Source: Candidatus Poribacteria bacterium (GTDB taxonomy: Bacteria > Poribacteria > WGA-4E > WGA-3G). Taken from it: a DNA stretch of 37,233 nt. The notes under the pieces were generated by a model. It worked only from the letters and a program-made list of their open reading frames with translations. It ran no database searches and was not told the origin of the DNA. Positions 15,390 through 23,377 of this stretch are shown here, piece after piece. The stretch lies in assembly GCA_026710795.1 (NCBI GenBank), contig JAPOQK010000002.1, positions 1 through 37,233 of the forward strand, written 5' to 3'. A program made the position numbers and the translations under genes. The number at the start of each line of letters is the position of its first letter. Within the stretch, counting starts at the first letter, position 1.

Positions 15390-16685
15390 TTAGTTATTCA
15401 TAATGATAGATTGTTCTAATATTTTTAACATCTCTAATAAATTCGTTGGAGCTAAGAGTATTCCCTCTCCTATTGGTTCTAATGATCTATCTTCTAAGTC
15501 ATAATACTCACGGAATACCTCAGGTTCAATATCTAAATCATATTTCTTATTAATTTCTATTAACCCTTTCGCGTATAGATTGCTAGCTTCCTTAAGCAAA
15601 TTATCAAGTAATTGTCGGTTTGTTTGAGGATTGTATCTCTGTCTTAGAAAAAAAATTGTACCTATTTCTTTATTTACTTTGGGATCTGAATGTACTAAGA
15701 TTTCATTTCTATAGTCAATTAATCTTTTAGCCTTAGACATTAGTTCTTTTTCCAAATTTTCGTTATTCGGCAGCATTTTTCTCCAAATACCATTGTTACG
15801 TGTTATACATAATACGGATTCGCTAATAAGAAGAGCAAGATGTTTATTCCAAAAACTTGGAGAACTATTCATTTGTATTTGATAAGAGGACATAGACAAA
15901 CCATCTCCACCGTACATTATACGGCTTCGATTTTTATCTATTCTCAGGATATATATAGCCCCAGAATTTCTTTTTAATTGGACAAAATCATTATAAAGAA
16001 TGTATAGTTTATTGAAAATGTCATGTTTGCAGTGTTTACAACTATCTTCCAAGTATTCTCTGAGATAATGAACTCCTCGCCATGATCTTTTACCGTTGGT
16101 TTTGGTGGGAATCTCTTCGTGGATTAAATACTCTACATTATAGAGAAGGGGGTCCGCAATGCTTTCAGACAAATTACCTAATTGATTTATATCTTTTGAA
16201 TAATGAAGGCTTGTTGGAACCCATTTACCTTCACACTTACAAACGAAATAATGTCCGGAAGAATCACGTATCTTGTGAGGTGTTTCGTTTACCCGCATGA
16301 AGTAGTCGGATCTTCTTTTAAAACGACTATCACATTCAGGACAATGTGAATTTTCATGTAGATCTTTTGGTTTGATGTAGTTTAAATTCTCATAGGTCTT
16401 AATTTCTATATATCTATCCATTATTAACTTATTAGCAGATTCAACACCATAATCTAAAATCATCTCTATTTCCAATTCTGTCAAATCAAGAAATGCATCG
16501 TTTGATGTGATTGCATCTATTTGAATATTACGTGATCCCGCTGTTGATATTTTGTATCCATGATCCTTGTCTATTTCAATTATTTTGATAATCGTGTCTT
16601 TTGGAATATAAATATCTGTATCTGAATTATGCCGTAAATCTCTTGATGTTTTGACGATTTTTCCTACTTTCCATGTATATTTCAT
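15390..16685 (-). CDS. Zinc-ribbon protein with a C-terminal HEPN (AbiU2-like) domain
   Basis: A 431-residue protein not assignable to a named family. The first 60 residues (WKVGKIVKTSRDL...) look like a small beta domain. Cysteine pairs CPEC (115-118), CKC (149-151) and CKHC (216-219) suggest zinc binding. The C-terminal half is helical and contains DYRNEILVHSDP, giving R326-N-x4-H332, a canonical HEPN RNase motif (R-[N]-x4-H) in the style of AbiU2 proteins. HEPN RNases occur in toxin-antitoxin and abortive-infection systems, so a defence role is possible. The ATG at 16685 has GAAAGGAAC before it; another ATG lies 15 bases upstream. The gene is visibly more AT-rich than its neighbours, as if acquired. 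No antitoxin partner is obvious. Confidence 0.6.
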   Translation of the reverse strand: MKYTWKVGKIVKTSRDLRHNSDTDIYIPKDTIIKIIEIDKDHGYKISTAGSRNIQIDAITSNDAFLDLTELEIEMILDYGVESANKLIMDRYIEIKTYENLNYIKPKDLHENSHCPECDSRFKRRSDYFMRVNETPHKIRDSSGHYFVCKCEGKWVPTSLHYSKDINQLGNLSESIADPLLYNVEYLIHEEIPTKTNGKRSWRGVHYLREYLEDSCKHCKHDIFNKLYILYNDFVQLKRNSGAIYILRIDKNRSRIMYGGDGLSMSSYQIQMNSSPSFWNKHLALLISESVLCITRNNGIWRKMLPNNENLEKELMSKAKRLIDYRNEILVHSDPKVNKEIGTIFFLRQRYNPQTNRQLLDNLLKEASNLYAKGLIEINKKYDLDIEPEVFREYYDLEDRSLEPIGEGILLAPTNLLEMLKILEQSIIMNN

Positions 16686-16782
16686 ATTTGTTCCTTTCAT
16701 TTTTCTATATGGAAAACAGACGGCAATGGTTTTTGTTAATGGTTGTCAGTTATAGAATGACACTTTGCTGTAAATCTATAAA

Positions 16783-17307
16783 CTATTGCACCCCTATCAA
16801 GTGTGGCGGAATATGACGCAGGTCAGCATGTGGGTCCCGTCTTAGTGAACGAGGAATCTCTAATTCTGGCATCTTGAGTTCAGTAAAGACCACACGTTGT
16901 TCAACGGTAAGTTCTGTGTGTATTTCGAGAAGCAATTTCTCGATTTCTTTCAACAATATATTCCGTTGCGAAAGGAATTTCCTTACTTTAGTCCTAATCT
17001 GCGTAAAGTTCCTACGCCTTTGTGCTGTGCTATATCCACCATCATATCTGTAAAGGTTCCTATCACTTGCTAATGCCCGATATTTCCGTAGATCACTCTC
17101 CATCTGTTTTTTCTCAAAATCGTAATCATCAACAATGTCCCGTATATGTTCCAATTTAGGATGGATTACCTTTTTCTGTTGATTTGTAAGATGAAGTTCA
17201 GAACTACTTTTGCGTATATCAATTAGTTTTATTCCGCCACATCCAATCAGAATACTACAAACGAAATAGATAGAAATATTCCTTAGTATGATCATACTGA
17301 TCACCAT
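16783..17307 (-). CDS. Small lipoprotein, Spy/CpxP-like
   Basis: The 174 residues start with a signal peptide ending in lipobox LIGC (Cys23 from the first Met). The mature part is charged and strongly helical, with two LT-x-x-Q-like motifs, LTNQQKKV and LTVEQRVVFTEL, typical of the periplasmic Spy/CpxP family. It ends in a Pro/Arg-rich tail. The first ATG follows the M32 stop codon immediately; an ATG at 17295 with GGTGATC before it is an alternative. It is probably translated together with the carboxypeptidase. A periplasmic chaperone or metal-sensing role would fit the family but is not proven. Confidence 0.65.
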   Translation of the reverse strand: MVISMIILRNISIYFVCSILIGCGGIKLIDIRKSSSELHLTNQQKKVIHPKLEHIRDIVDDYDFEKKQMESDLRKYRALASDRNLYRYDGGYSTAQRRRNFTQIRTKVRKFLSQRNILLKEIEKLLLEIHTELTVEQRVVFTELKMPELEIPRSLRRDPHADLRHIPPHLIGVQ

Positions 17308-18816
17308 TTAGTTTAGTGAATACAATTCACCATACTTTGTCCGTAAGTAGTTGATATAAGGTTTGATGGACATAGGTTTACCTGTTGCACGTTTTATAAT
17401 TTCAGGTGCGGTGAATTTAGAACCGTGCCGATAAATGTTGTTCCTTAACCAATTATGCAATGTCTGGAATTCACCCTTTTCTATATCATTAGGTATTTCA
17501 GGGTGTGATTCAAGAGCAGAAGTGTAAAATTGTGCTGCTAAAATATTGCCCAATGTGTATCCTTGAAATGAACCACCAATGAGTCCAAAATACCAATGGA
17601 CATCTTGTAAAACACCATCTTTATCATCTGGTGGAACGATACCAAAGTCTGCTTCAAATCGTTCGCGCCATGCACTCGGTAAATCTCTGATTTCCATCTC
17701 ACCTTCCAGCAATGCCAATTCAAAATCAAACCGTAACATCACGTGTAGGTTGTAGGTGACCTCGTCTGCTTCCGTTCGAATAAGGGAACGTTCAACTTTA
17801 TTTATCGCACGATGGAATTCATCAGCGGATACAGGAAGTAATTGTTCAGAGAATGTCTTTTGTAGTTGTGGGTAAAAGCAATTCCAAAATCCTTTACTCC
17901 GTCCGACTATATTTTCCCAGAGTCGTGATTGACTTTCATGAACACCAGCAGAGGTGCCACGAGCAAGTGGTGTGCCTTCAAAATCCATATTTATGCCCTG
18001 TTCATAAAGGGCATGACCAGTTTCGTGCATTGTGCAGAAAAGTGCTTCTCCAAGGCTATCCTCTTTTGAACGGGTCGTGATACGAACATCTCCGAGAGAG
18101 AATTTCGTCATAAACGGGTGATGAGTTTTGTCCTGTCGTCCCCGATTAAGATCGTAACCAAACTTTTTCGCTACTACCATTCCAAAATCCAACTGTTGAG
18201 TTTCAGGATAATGTTTATGTAGGCAGGAATCATCGGCAGGTGGTTGAGATGTAATTGCAGAAGCTATTGGAACGAGTTCTTTACGCAATTCACTAAAGAC
18301 ACGACTGACATCCGCTGCTTTCATCCCAAAATCACGTGGCTCAATCAATGGATCAGCGATGTGATCATATCCTGGAAAGAAATTGGCACATTTACGACTA
18401 TACTCAAGGGTCTTTTCAAGATAAGGACGCACTCTCTCAAAGTCGTTAGCGGGACGTGCTTTTGTCCATACTTGATACGATTCTGAAGTATGTGTTGCAA
18501 CTTCTGCCATGAATTTTGCAGGAATTTTAATTGCACGTTCATATTTTCTGCGAGTGAGTCTGATCAGACTTGCTTCGTCAGATTCGTAATCAAGACTCTT
18601 TTCGTAGGGTGTAAGTGTATCAAGCAGATTGCCAATTGCAACGTCTGTGAATTTTTCATGTGCTAAACGACTTAACGTTGCAGTCTGTCTGGCACGCGCC
18701 TTAGCCCCACCCGGTGGCATATATGTGGACTGATCCCAGTGTAATACTCCTGCGGCAGCATTAATATCGTTCACTTCAATCAATCTGTTCTTGAGTTCTT
18801 GGAATTTAGCTTGCAA
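17308..18816 (-). CDS. M32-family metallocarboxypeptidase (carboxypeptidase Taq type)
   Basis: A 502-residue zinc carboxypeptidase, the usual length for family M32. The metal site is HETGHALYEQG (HExxH) near residue 265, with the expected downstream block GTSAGVHESQSRLWEN. Other matches are AGVLHWDQSTYMPPGGAKARARQ near the start and GYTLGNILAAQFY towards the end. No signal peptide, so cytoplasmic peptide turnover. I prefer TTG at 18816 because GAGGAG lies 7 bases before it; a TTG at 18831 is also open but has no ribosome site. The lipoprotein gene follows with no gap. Confidence 0.92.
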   Translation of the reverse strand: MQAKFQELKNRLIEVNDINAAAGVLHWDQSTYMPPGGAKARARQTATLSRLAHEKFTDVAIGNLLDTLTPYEKSLDYESDEASLIRLTRRKYERAIKIPAKFMAEVATHTSESYQVWTKARPANDFERVRPYLEKTLEYSRKCANFFPGYDHIADPLIEPRDFGMKAADVSRVFSELRKELVPIASAITSQPPADDSCLHKHYPETQQLDFGMVVAKKFGYDLNRGRQDKTHHPFMTKFSLGDVRITTRSKEDSLGEALFCTMHETGHALYEQGINMDFEGTPLARGTSAGVHESQSRLWENIVGRSKGFWNCFYPQLQKTFSEQLLPVSADEFHRAINKVERSLIRTEADEVTYNLHVMLRFDFELALLEGEMEIRDLPSAWRERFEADFGIVPPDDKDGVLQDVHWYFGLIGGSFQGYTLGNILAAQFYTSALESHPEIPNDIEKGEFQTLHNWLRNNIYRHGSKFTAPEIIKRATGKPMSIKPYINYLRTKYGELYSLN

Positions 18817-19086
18817 TGTAGGACTCCTCAAGTGGTATGTTTAGGATGGTGTAACTTACTCTACATTTTAACATATTTGGATTAGGTATTCAAAGGAATT
18901 AATTTCCATATAGAATGGAAATTTTCGTATGATACATTCGATGCTAACACTTCTCCGAATCTCAGAATGTGTTACCGCACATATCTGGACAATCTACGTT
19001 AATCCGTGATTCCAATACAGAATAATTTGGTATAAATTACTAAATTCCTGTAAAATCATATATACATAAGACGAAAGGAAACTACT

Positions 19087-21003
19087 ATGAAACATTTCTT
19101 TATATGTATAGGAATCTTTTTTATTTCTACTGCGGTTCTTGCTCAAGGAGTAACACTAACATCAATAGACTATCGAGAAGACATGTTATTGTCAAAAGAA
19201 CCAATTGTCATTGGATTTGATGGTCCATCAGCTGTGGTAGAATTTGAGACACTAATTGACACTCCAGCAGCGATTGCATATTACGGTGTTCCTCATACAG
19301 AGGGAAATTTAACAACACCCCGTTATCGAAAAGCTGTCAAAGGAACACACATTGATGAAAACAAAACACGACATCGTATTGCTATAGACATATCTAAACT
19401 TGAAGATGTGCATTACGATACCGGTCTGATTTCAAACAAAGGTGGAACGATTGTTTTTCGTATAGAGGTATTCGATTCACGTATCCAAACAACTCGCGCC
19501 TATGACCGAAGTTTACGCTACGAACGAGAGGGTGATCCAAAAACAGGCACTTACACAAAACTTGTAAATTTGACTGAAGGTCCGTTCATTGACCTTGTTA
19601 CGAACAATTCCGCAGTAATTTCTTGGGAAACTGATGTACCTGCTAAGGGAACTGTTTTATCGGATAATAGGGAGTTTCTATCGTTAGATCCTACCATCCG
19701 TCATGAAGTGACTTTAACGAAACTAAAACCAAATACAGTCTATACCTATCAGGTGAATTACGGAATCTATACACCGACATATACTTTTAAAACTGCACCT
19801 GAGAAGGGAGAAAGGGCATCTTTCAAGTTCGGGTTTATGTCAGATTCTCGTGCTGGTGTAGGTGGCGGAGAACGCGCACAAAATGGTGTCAATTCAAAAG
19901 ACCTCGGTCGGTTTGCAATTGAACTCTATACCAAAAAAGCTGACTTTGTGTGTTTCGGTGGAGACCTCATCAATGGATATACATCTGATATACGCGATTA
20001 TGAATGGCAACTTGAGACATGGAAACGGACAATCCAACCAGTAGGTGCTAATATCCCATTTTATGAGTCTATCGGCAACCATGAACAGGTTGGATCGTAT
20101 TACAAAGTTACAGCACCACATCTTAAACAAGATGAATACTACATTCAATTCACAGGCACTGTAGACGATGAAAGTGCTGAAGCGATTTTCGCAAAAGAAT
20201 TTGTGAATCCACTCGGTAGTATTTACGGATTAGGGGTGCCAAATCCTGAGTCTAAAGGCAAGAAAATTACGAGTGGTGCCGATGTAGGTCCTTCTTATGT
20301 AGAAAATGTCTACTCGTTTAACTATGGAAGGGTGCATTTTATATCTCTCAACACGAATTATTGGTCCACTGGATATAGAGCAATTAGCGCATTCGGTCAG
20401 AAATCACAAGATAAAACAGCGATTAATCTTGCACTTAAGGAACTCGGTGGTAATAGGGAAGGTTATGTAATGGTAAACCAGATGGAGTGGCTGAAGAAGG
20501 AATTAGATGCTGCACAAAGCGATATAAGTGTAGATTGGATTTTCATTATTCTACACGAACCCCCCTTCCCGAATGGTGGACATGTCAAAGATGCGATGTA
20601 TTGGGGAACTCCCGGACAAGGTGAACTCGGTGGCTACAACGAATCTGATGTCCCAATGGGTGATGTAATTGACATGCGGAACAAATTTTGGACAATCGTC
20701 TCAAGTAAATCCAAAGTCTTGGGAGTGCTTTGTGGAGATGAACATAACTATAGTAGAACCTTAATAGATTCCTCTGTCCATTCAAATTTTAAGTTTCCTG
20801 TGTGGCAGATTATTAGTGGTGGATGTGGTGCCCCATATTATGTCCAAGATGAATCTGTGCCTTGGGTTGATAAGGTAAAAGCATTTACCATTGATAAACA
20901 TTTCTGCCTATTCTCTGTTGATGGTAAAAGGGTTGGATTGGAAGTCTACAATGACAGCAATCAGTTATTAGATAGCATTGATAATTTAACAACTATTCGA
21001 TAG
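19087..21003 (+). CDS. Secreted purple-acid-phosphatase-like metallophosphoesterase
   Basis: The 638-residue protein has a signal peptide ending near VLAQG (residue 20), a first beta region (about 25-140) and a fibronectin-III-like domain (about 160-237, TNNSAVISWETDVPAKG ... LKPNTVYTYQV) as in purple acid phosphatases. The catalytic domain follows: FMSDSRAG (Asp252), FGGDLING, SIGNHEQ at 328-334, FIILHEPPFP and VLCGDEHNYSR. These match the five metallophosphoesterase motifs, but the first lacks the usual His (DSR for DxH) and the last has GDEH for GHxH. It likely cleaves phosphate esters outside the cytoplasm. The start has AAAGGAA upstream. It lies upstream of the pst operon but is separated from it by 1.4 kb of repeats. 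Confidence 0.87.
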   Translation: MKHFFICIGIFFISTAVLAQGVTLTSIDYREDMLLSKEPIVIGFDGPSAVVEFETLIDTPAAIAYYGVPHTEGNLTTPRYRKAVKGTHIDENKTRHRIAIDISKLEDVHYDTGLISNKGGTIVFRIEVFDSRIQTTRAYDRSLRYEREGDPKTGTYTKLVNLTEGPFIDLVTNNSAVISWETDVPAKGTVLSDNREFLSLDPTIRHEVTLTKLKPNTVYTYQVNYGIYTPTYTFKTAPEKGERASFKFGFMSDSRAGVGGGERAQNGVNSKDLGRFAIELYTKKADFVCFGGDLINGYTSDIRDYEWQLETWKRTIQPVGANIPFYESIGNHEQVGSYYKVTAPHLKQDEYYIQFTGTVDDESAEAIFAKEFVNPLGSIYGLGVPNPESKGKKITSGADVGPSYVENVYSFNYGRVHFISLNTNYWSTGYRAISAFGQKSQDKTAINLALKELGGNREGYVMVNQMEWLKKELDAAQSDISVDWIFIILHEPPFPNGGHVKDAMYWGTPGQGELGGYNESDVPMGDVIDMRNKFWTIVSSKSKVLGVLCGDEHNYSRTLIDSSVHSNFKFPVWQIISGGCGAPYYVQDESVPWVDKVKAFTIDKHFCLFSVDGKRVGLEVYNDSNQLLDSIDNLTTIR

Positions 21004-21024
21004 ATACCATTCTGAGATGATCGT

Positions 21025-21053
21025 TATACCATTTCTAATATTTATTGTCCCAT
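21025..21053 (+). repeat. Terminal repeat of the TATACC family, left boundary of the repeat nest
   Basis: Begins TATACCATTTCTAATA and matches the reverse complement of 22320-22348 at 25 of 29 positions. Bases up to about 21100 are the reverse complement of the right half of the element at 4995-5152. Confidence 0.7.
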
Positions 21054-21228
21054 TACTGGATTCAACCATTGTTATTGATTGGAAATCTTTCTTCTGTAGG
21101 ATCGCCCCGGTGAATGCCTAAATGGCATTCATACCCGACGAATACCATACGCGTATTCGGCGTTGATTTGGGGGAACGCCTACAGGCGTTCATACCGTTG
21201 ATTTCTTGATTTGGCGTATTCTGCCAAT

Positions 21229-21340
21229 GGCATTCATACCGTTGATTTGTAAATCCTGTAATCCTGAAAATCCTGGTTCAAACATTCCCCTCTTCCTTCA
21301 GTGTCTTCTGCGTCCTCTGCGACTTCTGTGATTCAGACAA
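21229..21340 (+). repeat. 112-bp direct repeat, copy 1
   Basis: Runs from GGCATTCATACCG to TTCAGACAA and is nearly identical to 21375-21486. It is built of short near-repeats (TCCTGTAATCCTGAAAATCC and TCTTCTGCGTCCTCTG). No coding sense is seen. Confidence 0.85.
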
Positions 21341-21374
21341 TACCCTCTTCTCTTATCCCGGTGAATGCCTTAAT

Positions 21375-21486
21375 GGCATTCATACCGTTGATTTGTAAAT
21401 CCTGTAATCCTGAAAATCCTGGTTCTGACATTCCCCTCTTCCTTCAGTGTCTTCTGCGTCCTCTGTGCCTTCAGTGATTCAGACAA
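21375..21486 (+). repeat. 112-bp direct repeat, copy 2
   Basis: Second copy of 21229-21340, starting 146 bp downstream with only a few base differences. Confidence 0.85.
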
Positions 21487-21987
21487 AAAAATCCGCAAAA
21501 ATCCGCCCCAAAAACCAAAAAACCGAAACATACATGAAACATATTGTTCCGACCCTACCTTCCCCTTTCAACGCACTCAACCACGTGTTATAATACTACC
21601 ACTATGATAAAACAAAACAACAAACTCAACATAACTGTATTCGTAGGTCGGAGCGAGCAAAGCGACCTCCGACATCTCATCTTACATTCTGTTGAAAAGC
21701 GACCTCCGATATCTCATCTTACATTCTGTAGGAGCGACCCGACAAATGCCACACGCGCATTTGGCGTTGATTTGGGGGAATGCCTAAATGGCATTCATAC
21801 CGTTGATTTCCTGGTCGCTATAATCCGTGTAGGTCGGAGCGAGCAGAACGACTTCCGGCAAATAGCCAAAAAAGTTACCAAAATTATTTTTTTTCAACCA
21901 CAAAAAACCGATAAAAACAACCTACAAACCCAGACGGAAACTAACATTAGACCAATTCTACCAAAAGTTACCGTTATGTCAAAATAA

Positions 21988-22003
21988 GTTACCGTACGGT
22001 AAC
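21988..22003. promoter_or_regulatory. 16-bp palindrome, operator-like, upstream of the small repeated ORF
   Basis: GTTACCGTACGGTAAC is a perfect palindrome 21 bases before the small ORF start. Half sites AAAGTTACC also occur at 21871 and 21964, giving three sites in about 130 bp. This spacing fits a repressor or activator binding region, but the binding protein is unknown. Confidence 0.4.
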
Positions 22004-22010
22004 CTTTTAA

Positions 22011-22222
22011 GGAGGAGTATTCTGATGAAATTCAATGACATACACAAACAATTCACCGTCAAATCCCTCGCAAAAATGATGACACGATCAGAAATCCAAG
22101 GTAGGTCAAGATAAGAAAAAGACCAAAATGGAGCAAAAAAAAAAGCTAAAAACGCGTCACATTCCTTGTCCTGACTGGATTTAAAACGTCACAGTGACCT
22201 GCAAAAGGTCACAATTTTCTAT
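22011..22222 (+). repeat. ~210-bp repeat unit, copy A (inverted partner at 37022-37233)
   Basis: From the ribosome site of the small ORF to the GTCACA-rich tail, this segment matches the reverse complement of 37022-37233 at roughly 90 percent by eye. The tail holds AACGTCACAGTGAC and a second GTCACA in both copies. Confidence 0.85.
22025..22114 (+). pseudogene. Small repeated ORF, copy A, cut by a premature stop
   Basis: A strong AAGGAGG site lies about 9 bases before ATG. The frame codes for MKFNDIHKQFTVKSLAKMMT and then stops at residue 30, where TAA replaces the AAA (Lys) of the intact copy at 37066-37218. Beyond that stop the frame stays open to 22174, and a length difference between the copies is a whole codon, so copy A looks like a recently disrupted version of the 50-residue ORF. 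I recognise no family. It could still be translated as a 29-residue peptide. Confidence 0.5.
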
Positions 22223-22319
22223 GGTATTATACAATATCAAAAACGAACCAAAATGAAATTTTCAAAATTTTACAAAACCCCTATAAACCCACATCCAGAC
22301 TGGAATAACCCACCCTTAA

Positions 22320-22348
22320 ATGGGACAATAATTAATAGATATGGTATC
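22320..22348 (-). repeat. Terminal repeat of the TATACC family, right boundary of the repeat nest
   Basis: Inverted partner of 21025-21053, 25 of 29 bases matching. Together they bound a 1.3-kb block between the metallophosphoesterase gene and pstS. Confidence 0.65.
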
Positions 22349-22384
22349 TTTTTACGTCAATATGATAGAAACTATACTCAGTAA

Positions 22385-22417
22385 TGTCTTATTTTCGTAA
22401 CATTTCATTGGTATAAT
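22385..22417 (+). promoter_or_regulatory. Candidate Pho box and -10 element of the pst operon
   Basis: TGTCTTA (22385-22391), four bases, then CGTAACA (22396-22402) resemble the two 7-base half sites of an 18-bp Pho box (TGTCATA-like, 4-base spacer). A perfect TATAAT lies at 22412-22417, 9 bases after the box, the distance seen in PhoB-activated promoters. No good -35 hexamer is present, as expected for an activated promoter. The second half site matches only about 5 of 7, so this is tentative. Confidence 0.4.
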
Positions 22418-22449
22418 TCAAAACATACTTTTGCATAAGGAATAACTAC

Positions 22450-23361
22450 ATGAAATATAGAAGATTGATCATTTATGTTGTCTTAAGCATACTTGTCCTT
22501 TCCATATACGGTTTTGTCATACGAGACAGTTCATCAGGAAAGCACACAGGAAATGGATCGGGACAATCCATCATCAAGAATAAAGGTTCGGATACTATGG
22601 TCAATTTAGCGCAGGCATGGGCTGAAATATATTCCGGGGTTTCTGACACTGTATCTGTTGAAGTATCGGGAGGAGGGTCAGGAACTGGTGTTGCTGCCTT
22701 GATCAACGGCACTGTTGATATTGCTAACTGTAGCCGACAAATAAAACCAAAGGAGAAGGAAGAGGCGACGAAAAACACAGGTAAAGAACCAATTGAGTTC
22801 ATTGTCGGATATGATGCACTCGCTGTTTATGTTCATAAAGACAATCCCCTAAACAAAATCACTATCCCTCAACTTGCAGATATATATGGAGAAGAAGGAA
22901 CAATAACCAGATGGGACAACCTTGGGATAGCAAACTCTGGATGCCGAAGTGATAAAATCATACGAATCAGCAGACAATCAAACTCAGGTACATATTTCTA
23001 CTTCAGAGAAGCACTTCTTGGTAAAGACCGCGATTTTGAATTGGGTTCATTAGACTTACACGGTTCAAAAGACGTGGTAGAAGTTATAGGTCGAACACAT
23101 TGTGCTATCGGCTATAGTGGGATGGGGTATGCAACAGACCATGTGAAGATGTTAGAGGTTGCGACGACATACGATCAACCATACTACGCACCGAACCTTG
23201 AGAACGTTATTGCAAAAACATATCCAATTGCACGTCCTCTCTACATGTATTCCCTTGGTGAACCAACTGGTGAAGCAAAAGCATATCTGGATTGGATTTT
23301 GTCTGATGAGGGACAAAAGATCGTAGAGAAACTTGGTTTTGTACCATTAACAAGCAACTGA
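22450..23361 (+). CDS. pstS: Phosphate ABC transporter substrate-binding protein PstS
   Basis: The 303-residue periplasmic binding protein has an N-terminal hydrophobic segment (LIIYVVLSILVLSIYGFVI) that may serve as signal or membrane anchor. It has the phosphate-site motifs KGSDTMVNLAQAWAE, then SGGGSGTGVAALINGTVDIA, and later ISRQSNSGTYFYFREALL. The C-terminal block GEAKAYLDWILSDEGQKIVEKLGFVPL is typical of PstS. It captures inorganic phosphate outside the inner membrane and delivers it to the permease. It is first in a ten-gene same-strand run to phoU. AAGGA precedes the ATG, and a candidate Pho box lies about 50 bp upstream. Confidence 0.95.
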   Translation: MKYRRLIIYVVLSILVLSIYGFVIRDSSSGKHTGNGSGQSIIKNKGSDTMVNLAQAWAEIYSGVSDTVSVEVSGGGSGTGVAALINGTVDIANCSRQIKPKEKEEATKNTGKEPIEFIVGYDALAVYVHKDNPLNKITIPQLADIYGEEGTITRWDNLGIANSGCRSDKIIRISRQSNSGTYFYFREALLGKDRDFELGSLDLHGSKDVVEVIGRTHCAIGYSGMGYATDHVKMLEVATTYDQPYYAPNLENVIAKTYPIARPLYMYSLGEPTGEAKAYLDWILSDEGQKIVEKLGFVPLTSN

Positions 23362-23377
23362 AGGATTCCCTGTTTTA

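Larger units (their letters stand above)
21004..22449. other. 1.4-kb repeat-rich intergenic region upstream of the pst operon
   Basis: No convincing full-length gene. From left to right it holds an end of the TATACC element family (21025), several short GAATGCC..GGCATTC hairpins (near 21113, 21190, 21363, 21779), two 112-bp direct repeats, GTCGGAGCGAGC/GACCTCC repeats (about 21645-21850), three AAAGTTACC sites, a 16-bp palindrome, a small ORF unit repeated at the window end, an inverted end of the TATACC family (22348), and finally the likely pst promoter. Confidence 0.75.

Noticed and set aside
21241..21300. GGTTCAAACATTCC as a tRNA T-arm
   Set aside because: No acceptor or anticodon stem can be built around it, and the sequence lies in a direct repeat.
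21229..21486. Two 112-bp direct repeats as a CRISPR array
   Set aside because: Only two units, far too long for CRISPR repeats, with a 34-bp gap and no cas gene in the window.
21544..21987. Open frame of 147 codons in the repeat nest
   Set aside because: It runs through GTCGGAGCGAGC and GAATGCC repeats, which also occur in other frames and intergenic places, and has no ribosome site at its start. The product is low in sense (many Thr, Asn, Arg). Treated as a chance frame over repeats.
22025..22174. Copy A of the small ORF as a full 49-residue gene by stop-codon reassignment
   Set aside because: TAA ends many clear genes in the window, so the standard code applies; a simple nonsense change is the better reading.
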